Positions 52,965-62,095 of a stretch of DNA of 64,000 nt are shown here, piece by piece; positions within the stretch are counted from its first letter, which is position 1, and each line of letters opens with the position of its first letter. The notes beneath the pieces were generated by a model, which ran no database searches, was not told where the DNA came from, and saw only the letters and a program-made list of their open reading frames with translations. The translations under genes were made by a program, and so were the position numbers. Source of the stretch: Paenibacillus kribbensis (GTDB lineage: Bacteria; Bacillota; Bacilli; Paenibacillales; Paenibacillaceae); NCBI RefSeq assembly GCF_002240415.1, contig NZ_CP020028.1, positions 1,575,501-1,639,500 on the forward strand. The letters run 5' to 3'.

Positions 52965-53429
52965 CTATTCGTTACTTTCAATACTCTTAACTTCTACCAT
53001 TTTTAGTTCAATCCAATTCATAACCATTTCTGCCTCTTCTTGAGTAATCACTTTTTTCTCTTTTTTATATTTATAATTTTCATAAGCCCATAGTAATATA
53101 ATTTTCACAAATTCAACTGTTTCTAACTTACAAATTGGTTCCACTTCATCTTCATCTTCATCATAAAAAAGATCTTCAATTGTTGTATAATCCCTATCAG
53201 ATGTAACAAAAGTCACATTACCTCCGCGCTCATAACAAGGCAATTTGCCTATTAATACATCAAGATAGTTTTTGATATCAACCTTCAAATCCTCATATCT
53301 TAGAAGTATATCAGATCCTAATGGATCACTTATCATATTTGCAAATTCAAGTGATTTCTCTTCACTAAAATCCAACACTACTATATTAAATCTGTCTATC
53401 CATTTCAATTTATATTTGTACTTAATCAT
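52965..53429 (-). CDS. Putative immunity protein for the EndoU toxin
   Basis: The RBS GGGGGAG precedes the ATG. The 154 residues are acidic (pI clearly low: DLFYDEDEDEVEP) and soluble, with no membrane helix or known motif. The gene starts 18 bases after the stop of the VgrG-EndoU gene, the usual place of a cognate antidote. It probably binds and blocks the EndoU domain in the producing cell; this is inference from position. Confidence 0.65.
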   Translation of the reverse strand: MIKYKYKLKWIDRFNIVVLDFSEEKSLEFANMISDPLGSDILLRYEDLKVDIKNYLDVLIGKLPCYERGGNVTFVTSDRDYTTIEDLFYDEDEDEVEPICKLETVEFVKIILLWAYENYKYKKEKKVITQEEAEMVMNWIELKMVEVKSIESNE

Positions 53430-53447
53430 AGTTCATATCTCCCCCAT

Positions 53448-56400
53448 TTAATACAATGGATAAGCTGAAATTATCTTATCATTTCTTAAAACAAACTCTA
53501 TTTCCATTCCCCGACTTGTTACCCCTCTATAAACGTTATTTTTTACAACTTCCTTATTCCTAAAAGCTTCATTTATAGCATCTATTACTTGTTGAGGTGA
53601 CCACTCTTTAGGAAAAAATGTTGATTTAACTTTCTTTAGTACCCCGCTAACTTCAATATTGGCTTGATAGACACCAAACTCATTAGGCGGGTCGACATTC
53701 CCGACAATTTTACCGTTACTGTTTGGCATCCCTTCATAATGATAACCATTGGCCTTTCCATTTTTGAGTATTTCGCCATCAAAAATATGGTTTAATCCAT
53801 TTTCTTTAGTCCCTATTTTAAAGTTTTCTGTGTTCTGTAGACCCCCGAGCCAATTCTCTTTATCTACAACAGGTTTACCACCTTGTCCCGTCCCCTCTAA
53901 CGCCTGTCGTTTCTTAATAGAATCAAGAGTAAGCTTTTCTTTTTTTACATATTCCCCAAACTTGGATGCTTCCCTTGCAGCCTTGCTCTGAGCGATATTT
54001 TGTAATACTCGCTGTTTTATTTGCTCAGATGGATCTACTTTACTTATTCCTGTCCCTTCCGTTTTAAGCGACATACCGGGTTTGGAAGACGTAGCTTTTG
54101 TTATTCCTGTCCCCGGAGTTTTAACGGTAGACTTTGGAACTTTAATTGATTTAGAAGGTATCTTTATATTCCCACCAAATTTAGCACCGTATAAACTTCC
54201 GACCATCTGAAATTCAGAAAATACACTACTAATAATAATCGCATTTGCCTGCCATTTTGGTATTTCTTCTCCTGTCCAATAGTTCTTTCCTTCTCTTGCT
54301 GCTTTAATTTGTTCTACGAAAATATCCACATTTTCTGGTTCGTGATGTAATTTGATTTCTCCATTTTTGATAGCTTCGTTATAGGCAAGAGAAGCTTGTG
54401 CAGCTTTCTGATCGGTAACTCCATTTTTACTGAGGACCCACATAGTACCCATAAATTTTTTATCATACTCATCGAAATTATAGGATACTTTGGCTTTTTC
54501 AGCTGCCATGTAGCTGTCATAATTGGCTCTCCAGCGTTGTCTTAGATCTACAGGGATCTGCTGATACGCATGAGCCATGGCATTAGACTCTTTTAGCAAG
54601 TTCTTAACCAGCTCTAGTGGGCCACCGGAATACGCTATATGACGCGCACTTGTATATGCTTTTCCTAAAATCCACTTGCTATAGTAGGCTTGTCTTGCTT
54701 GCTCATGCTCGTATTGACTAATCAGTCCCTGAAGGGCTAAACCAGCCAAGTATTTCAATGGATGAACTCCGCTCCCCTTGCTGTTTCCTCCAATCGTAGG
54801 TGTTCCTTTGCTCCGAACGGGGATCGATGCAGTTGCTTGCAAAACAGTTGCCGCTACTTTACCTGCGGGTCCACCAACCGTATTAAACATCACACTAGCC
54901 ACTTTCCCCATCACCGGAATGGAGCCTAATAGCTTGGACACCGTACCGATCAAGGCATTCGCCTGTTTAAGCTCTGCTGGACTGGTGACTTTTGCTTTAG
55001 GGGTAGAGGCTTGGCTGCTAGATGAATCCTTGGCTGCTGACTGAGCTGCTTCATAGGCTTTGATGCTCATCAGTGGCGGCTCAGGCACAGGAGGGAGGTC
55101 GGCTACAAAAACAGGCGCCTTTACCGTTCCTTCCTGATAAATCACTGGAGCTTTGGTATCCGTCTCACCATCCAGTACCATGCTGCTGGCCCCGCCTATC
55201 AGATACAGCGCCGTTCCAGCTTCGAGCGAAAGTTCCTCACCTGCATCGAGCTTCACGTGACCACCCTGAACCTGTACATCCCCCGGACTGTTGATGGTGA
55301 TGCCAGTATCCTCGTGCAGTGTAATAGAAAATCCATCCGAGGTGGACAGGGTCAATTCTTGCTCAGACATTTCTACGCCGCTTCCCTGCACGTGTTGCCA
55401 CACCTTCACATTCGGCTGTTCATTCGCGTGGCGTTGTTGTCGTAGCGAATCTGTCACATAGGCATCCTGTTCGTGGTGTGTAGGCAGATACAACTCGACC
55501 TGTTCCCCGATCTCAGGCATATCGTACCAACCGCTATGTTCTTCGGCCACATATCGAGTCGCCACGGGAAACCAACAGGCTTTTGCAGGATCTTGCTTGG
55601 GGTCAATATCCAGTTGAATCTGTACAAAATCCTGCTGTACCTTCAGCACCGTTCCTGTCAGCGAAATTCCAGTGGCTAGATCGTTCTCATACCGGATATA
55701 GCAGATATCCTGTTCGGCTTGAAGATCGTAACGGGTACGGAGTAAGCCATCTGCTAACTGTGTCACTGCTCGAACGACGACCAACTCTTTGCCTTGTCCA
55801 ATGGGTAACGTAATGAGGTCGCCTATCGGGTAGTATTGCAGACTTTTGATCATATAGGTGACATAAGAGCCAGCACGTTGTTCTCCCGGCTTTTCTGCAT
55901 CCAGGTCATGAAATGTTTTTCGCACCCGATAAAAAACATCCCGCTCCACCTTATGCTGCTTGCCTTCTGGCATCCCAAAGAAAACCTTGGGCGAGGCAGC
56001 GGTTACCTCTGGCACAAGTACGGAACCAAAGCGAGAAGCGAGACGTTTTAAAAACGCCCAATCGGTCTCATCATATTGTAAAACAAATGTCTCGAGTTTG
56101 GCATAGTTGTTTACGGTATCAATGGCATCTCCGTACTGATACTTCCGTATCATCGTAGTGACTAGATCATCATAAGTGCGGTGAATATCTTGATAGGAGC
56201 GCCTTTTACTCTTAATATCCATCTGGTATGAGTGGGAAGCGGCCTCCAGCTCAAACGTATACACGCCTCGTACACAATTTACGGACATTTGTGTAACAAC
56301 CCCATGGAACAGCCTTCCCAGCGTTTGTCCCTGATCATCCAACTGCCGAATCACAATCGGCTCTTGCTCCATATCCTGTCCGATACAGGCTGCTCCCTGT

Positions 56401-56543
56401 TTTTCGGAGAGCAACCCACTAATATGTAAATAGGCATGGTCGTTGATGGCACGTGTTATTTGAAGTTGATCGATGTGTTGTGGCTGAAAGGGACCATAAA
56501 AGCGTAGGCTTTCATAGCCGATTCCATCTGATAGTAGGCTCAA
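53448..56543 (-). CDS. VgrG/phage-spike-like protein with C-terminal EndoU ribonuclease toxin domain
   Basis: A TTG start lies 12 bases after AAAGGAG; no in-frame ATG is nearby. 1,031 residues. Residues 1 to about 370 are a VgrG/phage late-control-D plus gp5 OB-fold spike (YDETDWAFLKRLASRFGSVL, GTVLKVQQDFVQIQLD, YDMPEIGEQVELYLP). About 390-460 is a repetitive spike-like stretch (SPGDVQVQGGHVKLDAGEEL). A hydrophobic helical region (about 535-590) and a linker follow. The last 116 residues match the bacterial EndoU domain: His919 in NHIFDGE, His935 in GYHYEG, and STFFPKEWSPQQVIDAI. The first two thirds have chromosome-like GC; the last third is AT-rich, as in polymorphic toxins with exchangeable tips. 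No tube or sheath genes are in the window, so the delivery route is unknown. Confidence 0.85.
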   Translation of the reverse strand: MSLLSDGIGYESLRFYGPFQPQHIDQLQITRAINDHAYLHISGLLSEKQGAACIGQDMEQEPIVIRQLDDQGQTLGRLFHGVVTQMSVNCVRGVYTFELEAASHSYQMDIKSKRRSYQDIHRTYDDLVTTMIRKYQYGDAIDTVNNYAKLETFVLQYDETDWAFLKRLASRFGSVLVPEVTAASPKVFFGMPEGKQHKVERDVFYRVRKTFHDLDAEKPGEQRAGSYVTYMIKSLQYYPIGDLITLPIGQGKELVVVRAVTQLADGLLRTRYDLQAEQDICYIRYENDLATGISLTGTVLKVQQDFVQIQLDIDPKQDPAKACWFPVATRYVAEEHSGWYDMPEIGEQVELYLPTHHEQDAYVTDSLRQQRHANEQPNVKVWQHVQGSGVEMSEQELTLSTSDGFSITLHEDTGITINSPGDVQVQGGHVKLDAGEELSLEAGTALYLIGGASSMVLDGETDTKAPVIYQEGTVKAPVFVADLPPVPEPPLMSIKAYEAAQSAAKDSSSSQASTPKAKVTSPAELKQANALIGTVSKLLGSIPVMGKVASVMFNTVGGPAGKVAATVLQATASIPVRSKGTPTIGGNSKGSGVHPLKYLAGLALQGLISQYEHEQARQAYYSKWILGKAYTSARHIAYSGGPLELVKNLLKESNAMAHAYQQIPVDLRQRWRANYDSYMAAEKAKVSYNFDEYDKKFMGTMWVLSKNGVTDQKAAQASLAYNEAIKNGEIKLHHEPENVDIFVEQIKAAREGKNYWTGEEIPKWQANAIIISSVFSEFQMVGSLYGAKFGGNIKIPSKSIKVPKSTVKTPGTGITKATSSKPGMSLKTEGTGISKVDPSEQIKQRVLQNIAQSKAAREASKFGEYVKKEKLTLDSIKKRQALEGTGQGGKPVVDKENWLGGLQNTENFKIGTKENGLNHIFDGEILKNGKANGYHYEGMPNSNGKIVGNVDPPNEFGVYQANIEVSGVLKKVKSTFFPKEWSPQQVIDAINEAFRNKEVVKNNVYRGVTSRGMEIEFVLRNDKIISAYPLY

Positions 56544-56717
56544 GTGAGTTCATGACTCCTTTCTAGAGGTAATAGCTGTCTTCCTGATTAGTGCACGTCA
56601 TTTTTTTAATTCGTTTTAAGAGCTGCATATGGATGCAACTTTGGCTAAAGTTTGATATGTATCATAGGGGGTGTTGGGTACAAAAGGTTTAGAAGTGATA
56701 TTTAATAAAAAACCCAG

Positions 56718-56790
56718 CATATGTATTTATCGGTTAAAAGGGGAACTTAGTTTACAGAATGACCCATTGAAAGCGGTATTTGCAATGTGT
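56718..56790. repeat. Dispersed repeat, copy B
   Basis: Matches 24107-24180 (see there). It lies in the ~600-bp space between the toxin gene (-) and the defence operon (+), which otherwise holds AT-rich sequence without a convincing gene. Confidence 0.7.
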
Positions 56791-57141
56791 ATTTTTGGAA
56801 GGGAGGAATGTGGAAGAAGTCTACTTTTAACTATGAATTTCTGAAAAGGTCAGGTCATGATGTCGTTTTAATTGCAGTTGGTGGTACATAGAAATCATAT
56901 GGTTCGGTATAATTTGTTTCCTGAATATTTTTCTTGCAGACAGATGTTTAAATGTAATCTTTTTAGGAGCTTAAGCTCTGAATAATAGAATTAGAAAGTA
57001 ATTTTTTTGATAAAGAATTATTAGAAAATTTTTATATTAAGATAATAGAACATTTGTTTGGAAGGATTTAGTTATTTAGTTGTCGAAAATTGTGAAAAAA
57101 GATGTGGTTCAAAAGTCTTAATTTATAGTAGGTGAGGATTA

Positions 57142-58332
57142 ATGTCAATAAATATACATTCTGCTCAAGCCCCTATGTTTGGATATCGATTTCAGCCACT
57201 TTATGCGCTTCTCGTATTATGGAAGGAAGCAGAGGATGACTTTGATGAGATAAGTGTCGAAACAGAAGATGACGTTGTTCTAACAGGAGAAAAAACTAGA
57301 CTATACCAGTTGAAACATAGTTCTACAAGCAAATCAGGAGCATTGACCATAAAAAATGATGGTTTTTGGAAAACAATTCGAATATGGTCATCATATGCTA
57401 ACTCCACTACTCATAGAATGTACTTTGTTACTAGCGAAACAGTCAAAGAAGATGATCTCTTATTTAAATTGGTCAGTAATGATATGGATAGAATTGCTGT
57501 TGTCAGACAAATGGTAAGAGAGGCTCAAAATGTTATTAAGGCAAGGGAAGAAGCGATAGCGAATAAAGCTGAAAAATTGCCATATGAAATCAAGATACAC
57601 GGGTGTAAGGCTTTTATGGAGTTAACTGATAATCAGAGGCTGTCCTTAATTGAGAAGATAACTATAAGACCAAATAATTTTAATATTTATGATGTGGAAA
57701 AGCAAGTTATTGATCAACTTAGCCAAATGGTTATAAAAAAGTTACGTCAACCTATAGCCAAAAGACTGCTTGAATGGTGGGATCAAAGATTATTAAAGCA
57801 AAATAAGATCAATAAAACAGAACTGCTATTTCAAATTCAAAGTTTTATTGCTCAAATACAAAGCAATAACTTACCTGATGATTATTCAAAAGCATTTCCA
57901 GAGTCAGTAGAAAATGAAATAGGCGGATACATGGAAAAGCAAATTGATTTAGTTAATGGAAAGTTTAGTCGTAAAAAGAAAGCAGCGTTATCAAGGTGGA
58001 GAGCTAGAAATCAAAGAGAAGTATGGATAGAAGATGATTTGTTAAATGCAGTTGAGCTTAAAGAATATGACGAAATGCTTATTGAATTGTGGTCAGGTAA
58101 ACATGAGCCAATGAAAGAGGACTTGGAAGAGGACGAGGAAACAGAAGAAGTGTGCCAAAAGAAAGGTTTAGAACTACTTGATTGGATACATGATGATTCC
58201 CATCTGCATATCAATCCAATAAGAAGTGAATGGAAGCAACATTTTCTTATCCACGGATCTTTTCAGCAATTATCGGAAGAATTAAAGGTTGGATGGCACC
58301 CTAAATACGATGAAATGTTGAGGGAGAGTTGA
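57142..58332 (+). CDS. ABC-3C system protein with Cap4/DUF4297-like nuclease motif and C-terminal effector domain
   Basis: The RBS TAGGTGAGG precedes the ATG. 396 residues. The N-terminal part (FGYRFQPLYALLVLW, then E40, D43-D44 and YQLKHSS with Q56/K58) looks like a PD-(D/E)xK-type nuclease core of the Cap4/DUF4297 kind. The C-terminal third is the domain typical for the first component of ABC-three-component conflict systems. Its stop overlaps the next gene by one base (TGATG). Proposed role: effector that is held or triggered by the ATPase upon infection. The domain assignment is from memory and pattern only. Confidence 0.72.
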   Translation: MSINIHSAQAPMFGYRFQPLYALLVLWKEAEDDFDEISVETEDDVVLTGEKTRLYQLKHSSTSKSGALTIKNDGFWKTIRIWSSYANSTTHRMYFVTSETVKEDDLLFKLVSNDMDRIAVVRQMVREAQNVIKAREEAIANKAEKLPYEIKIHGCKAFMELTDNQRLSLIEKITIRPNNFNIYDVEKQVIDQLSQMVIKKLRQPIAKRLLEWWDQRLLKQNKINKTELLFQIQSFIAQIQSNNLPDDYSKAFPESVENEIGGYMEKQIDLVNGKFSRKKKAALSRWRARNQREVWIEDDLLNAVELKEYDEMLIELWSGKHEPMKEDLEEDEETEEVCQKKGLELLDWIHDDSHLHINPIRSEWKQHFLIHGSFQQLSEELKVGWHPKYDEMLRES

Positions 58333-58814
58333 TGGATTCTATAGATGTCTTTTCAGTAACCAATCCTGCACTTGGTTCCTTAGTTCTTTGGTCATTTTTA
58401 CAAGGGTACGAGAATAAGCAACAAAAAGGGTGTCCGTTTCCGCTTGTTTTCTTCCCACTTCCGCTTGTTATTTCTAAATCAATAAGAGATGAATTTAAAG
58501 GAACCAATGCAGAGACGGGGTTATATACGTGGATAACTCGGAAACAAAGTATTTTAGTTAATCTGGATATCAGAATAAATAGAACAAGCCAATTGACAAG
58601 AAGCGCAGTAATATTCGGATGCGCTAATGAATTAATGAATTTTCAGCCAGATGGAACGATCATTTCTAGGAGTAGAGGACTGTACAAAAATCGACTACAA
58701 AATTCTTCAGAGGAAATAAAGCAAATGGTTAATACCTCTAGAAAGTTAGGGATTTGGTTTTCTCAAATTGATTCTACAGCAAGTATACTAAATAGTTTGG
58801 GGTTAACATTATGA
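58332..58814 (+). CDS. ABC-3C middle component
   Basis: The ATG at 58332 overlaps the previous stop; AGGGAG lies 5 bases upstream. The 160 residues start FSVTNPALGSLVLWSFLQGY, the hallmark N-terminus of the middle component of three-component ABC systems, and include FFPLPLVIS and GCANELMNF. It likely couples the ATPase to the effector. It overlaps the ATPase gene by four bases (ATGA). Confidence 0.75.
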   Translation: MDSIDVFSVTNPALGSLVLWSFLQGYENKQQKGCPFPLVFFPLPLVISKSIRDEFKGTNAETGLYTWITRKQSILVNLDIRINRTSQLTRSAVIFGCANELMNFQPDGTIISRSRGLYKNRLQNSSEEIKQMVNTSRKLGIWFSQIDSTASILNSLGLTL

Positions 58815-60754
58815 AACGTTGGAATATTTATCAAATATTATTTTATAGTAATGATGAACGTAAAGATGAAATCACTTTGGATTTGGAAAAGGTAAATATA
58901 ATAACCGGGGACTCACAGACAGGAAAAACTGCCTTACCTGAAATTATTGACTATGTTCTGGGCTCAAGTGAGTGCCATATTCCTTCCTTCGTGAGAAGAA
59001 GTTTATCATGGGTTGGGTTAGTTTGGAAGAAGAATGAAAATCAGTTTGCTATGTTTAGAAAAGTGCCTCGAGCGCCACAAAAATCAAGCAGTGAAATGCA
59101 CTATATGAGCGGAAAAAAATTATCAATACCAGCGAAATCAAGTGATATTCCTTCAACTACAAACTTAGATGGTGCTCTAAGAAAATTCGAACGTTTAGTT
59201 GGTATCGGTGATGTAAAAAGCGAAGTTTTCGGTTCAAAGCGAGATAGTAAATCAATTACTATAAGAAGTGTCATGCCTTATTTACTTCAGGATGATAATA
59301 TCATTATTAATAAAAACACATTGCTTAGAGGAATTGACGATTATCAAAAACGTCAAACAATTATAGATGCGCTACCTTATTACTTTGGAGTAATCGATGA
59401 AGAAACCCTGGAAAAAGAAATTGAACTGAAAATTTTAAGAAAGAGATTAAAACGTTTAGAAGGAAACATTACAGAGGATGAACAGATTTCAGGAAGTATT
59501 AAATCCCATTCACTTTTAACTCAAGCGGCGCAATTGGGGCTATGTGATTATCCATCTATAGGAGCAACTGAAAAAGATATTGATAGAATGCTTACTAAGG
59601 TAGCTGAATGGACTCCATATTCAAACTCTAATTCTGAGGAAGATAAGTTGACTGATTTATATGACCAATTAAATATGCAACAGAATGAAATAATCTCAAT
59701 AAAAAAAAGAATGAATTACGCCAAAAAATCGCTACACTTTGCTAATGAGTTTGAAAGTACAGCTAATAACCAAAAAAGACGATTAGACGTTATTGATATA
59801 TTTAGAAAGCCAATTGATCCTATTTCCTGCCCGCTTTGTGAACAAAAGATTTTGGAGGAAATTCAGCCAGTTAAGCTTATAAATCAAACTGTTAAAAAGG
59901 TCCAAACTGATCTTGATAATGTTGAAAAAGAAAGACCAAAACTCGATAATTATATAAACTCTTTAAAAGGGATGTTAAATTCTGCTGAAGACAAAATATC
60001 TTTGTTACAAAATCAAATAACAGCTTTGATTAAGGAAAATGAAACAATAGAAGAAGGGCTTGACTTAAAGGACAGAAGAAATAGATTGGTAGGGAGCGTA
60101 AACTTCTATCTGAATGCAGTAAGTAAAGTAACTTCTAGCGTTCCTTCATCATTTATGGGGATTGATAGGTTGAGGGAGCGTATAAGTGAGCTAAGCTCAG
60201 AAATTGATATTGAATCAAAAAAAGAAGCGCTTGAAAATGTAGAAAGAAGAATTTCTGCCATTGCTAAAGAAATTATTACTGACCTACCATTTGAAAGTAG
60301 ATACCAGAACCATCCTATTTATTTAAATCTCCGTGATCTTAAGGTAGGTGTTTCACTACCAAGTAGAATTGAATACATGAGAGATGTAGGCTCAGATGAA
60401 AATTATTTAAGTCTCCATGTTTCTATTATGCTAGCAATGCATAGGCACTTTGCTGAACTAAATAGACCTGCTCCGGGAATAATTTTATTTGACCAAATTA
60501 GTCGTCCATATTTCCCTTCAGATGATGAACCCGAAATGATTGAAATAGAAGAAGAGAATGATAATGATAGAAAGGCACTTTTACAATACTTTGATCTACT
60601 CTTCAAAGAAGTAAAGCGGGGTGAATCTTTGCAAGTTATAGTTATCGAACATGCCTATTTTAAAAATCATCCAGAGTATCAGAAAGCAGTTAAAAGACGA
60701 TGGAAAAAGGGTATTGATGGGTTGATACCAATTGGATGGCCTGAAAAAGATTGA
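58811..60754 (+). CDS. ABC-3C ATPase, DUF3732
   Basis: 647 residues. Walker A is GDSQTGKT (33-40), followed by EIIDYVLGSSECHIP, a DUF3732 hallmark. The middle is a long helical/coiled-coil region with a CPLC motif (SCPLCEQKILEEI), like a zinc hook. Near the C-terminus are LFDQISRPYFP (Walker B region) and LQVIVIEHAYF. It belongs to the SMC/RecN-like ABC ATPases that sense invading nucleic acid in conflict systems (family knowledge). It is translationally coupled to the middle component. Confidence 0.85.
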   Translation: MKRWNIYQILFYSNDERKDEITLDLEKVNIITGDSQTGKTALPEIIDYVLGSSECHIPSFVRRSLSWVGLVWKKNENQFAMFRKVPRAPQKSSSEMHYMSGKKLSIPAKSSDIPSTTNLDGALRKFERLVGIGDVKSEVFGSKRDSKSITIRSVMPYLLQDDNIIINKNTLLRGIDDYQKRQTIIDALPYYFGVIDEETLEKEIELKILRKRLKRLEGNITEDEQISGSIKSHSLLTQAAQLGLCDYPSIGATEKDIDRMLTKVAEWTPYSNSNSEEDKLTDLYDQLNMQQNEIISIKKRMNYAKKSLHFANEFESTANNQKRRLDVIDIFRKPIDPISCPLCEQKILEEIQPVKLINQTVKKVQTDLDNVEKERPKLDNYINSLKGMLNSAEDKISLLQNQITALIKENETIEEGLDLKDRRNRLVGSVNFYLNAVSKVTSSVPSSFMGIDRLRERISELSSEIDIESKKEALENVERRISAIAKEIITDLPFESRYQNHPIYLNLRDLKVGVSLPSRIEYMRDVGSDENYLSLHVSIMLAMHRHFAELNRPAPGIILFDQISRPYFPSDDEPEMIEIEEENDNDRKALLQYFDLLFKEVKRGESLQVIVIEHAYFKNHPEYQKAVKRRWKKGIDGLIPIGWPEKD

Positions 60755-60784
60755 TCACTAATTAAGAATTTTATGAGGTGGAAA

Positions 60785-62083
60785 ATGTACAAGATAAGCA
60801 GACTATTCATTAATGGTTTTAAAGATCCCAGTAGAACTGTAAAATTAAACTTTTCAAGAGAACCTGTATCTGTTATTTATGGCGATAATGGAGCTGGAAA
60901 AACTACCTTGTTAAAGATTTTACATGCACTTATTTCTCGAGACAGTTCCATATTACTTAACGAAAATGTGAAAGAAGTGATTTTGTATTACAAGGTTGAA
61001 GGAGGAGAACACGAGAGGAAAGTGAGAGTGTGGAAAAATGAAGTTGATTTGGATAAAATTGAATTATCGGGTATTAATTTAGATGATATACTTGATGAAT
61101 ATAATTGGTCTGAGTTCGACAAGGCAGAGTTTAAAGAGGTGTCTTCTATTTTATTTGGTACTAGTAGAGGAATTAGTTCTTCTACAGTAACTATTAGTCC
61201 AGATATTATTATTGATTTTTTAGAGCGGAGCAACTTTTCAAAAGAATTCAGAACACGATCGCGCGTACATTCTTTTGCTTTTGAATTGGCAGAACATTTG
61301 AGACGAGATAAAAGAAGAAGGGATTACAGTTCTTTAAATAAAAACTCTATTAATCTTAATATAAAGCATTTGTCATTAGATAGTATTAATATGGACTCTA
61401 TTGAATCCATACTTATTCAAAGATATAGACTTGCTAAACGTGTAACGAATGAAAGAGTCCAGAAGGCATTGTTTGATACATTATCAGTGGCTCTGAGTGT
61501 TGACGCAACAGGAATTGAGGAAGCTGGTCTTACTGAATCTGATTCGAATTTAATAGTTTCTAACAGGGAAAGACTTATTGAGGCATTAACATCATCACCT
61601 GAAAATGCACTTAGCGATCAATTAATACGAGTTTTACAGAAAGAAAAAAATTTCACTGAATTAAATAATTCTCTATTACCTAGCTTACTGTTGAAAATGA
61701 CTTCAGAATTGCAAAGTGAGAAGTCTATTTTGAATTCAATAGATTTTTTGGAAGATGTATTTAATGACCATTTACAAAATGGCAAAAGGCTTGTGGTTAA
61801 TCAGGATGGGGCTCAAATAGTTCTCAAAGATAGATCACATTCTCTTGATGAATTATCAAGTGGTGAAAAGCATCTTTTATCTTTATTAACACTCTTTATC
61901 ATTGAGGGAAGCAGACGTAATTTTCTATTAATAGATGAACCAGAGATTTCACTTAATATTAAATGGCAGAGGAAGCTTTTGCAATTATTAAATGAACTTG
62001 CTCCTGATTCACAAATAATAGTTGCATCGCATAGCCCTTCAATTTCAGGAAAAAAAGCAAACTATTTAGTAGAATTATTATAG
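60785..62083 (+). CDS. ariA: PARIS-like ATPase AriA
   Basis: The ATG at 60785 follows TGAGGTG; an ATG four codons earlier is within the RBS. 432 residues. Walker A GDNGAGKT (33-40), ABC-type signature ELSSGEKHLLSLL, Walker B FLLIDEPEISL and the switch His in IVASHSPSI mark an AAA_15/21 ATPase. Together with the DUF4435 protein 12 bases downstream it forms the two-gene PARIS arrangement, in which AriA senses a phage anti-restriction protein and releases AriB. The alternative is an OLD-like ATPase pair of other specificity. Confidence 0.78.
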   Translation: MYKISRLFINGFKDPSRTVKLNFSREPVSVIYGDNGAGKTTLLKILHALISRDSSILLNENVKEVILYYKVEGGEHERKVRVWKNEVDLDKIELSGINLDDILDEYNWSEFDKAEFKEVSSILFGTSRGISSSTVTISPDIIIDFLERSNFSKEFRTRSRVHSFAFELAEHLRRDKRRRDYSSLNKNSINLNIKHLSLDSINMDSIESILIQRYRLAKRVTNERVQKALFDTLSVALSVDATGIEEAGLTESDSNLIVSNRERLIEALTSSPENALSDQLIRVLQKEKNFTELNNSLLPSLLLKMTSELQSEKSILNSIDFLEDVFNDHLQNGKRLVVNQDGAQIVLKDRSHSLDELSSGEKHLLSLLTLFIIEGSRRNFLLIDEPEISLNIKWQRKLLQLLNELAPDSQIIVASHSPSISGKKANYLVELL

Positions 62084-62095
62084 GAGTCATGCTAA

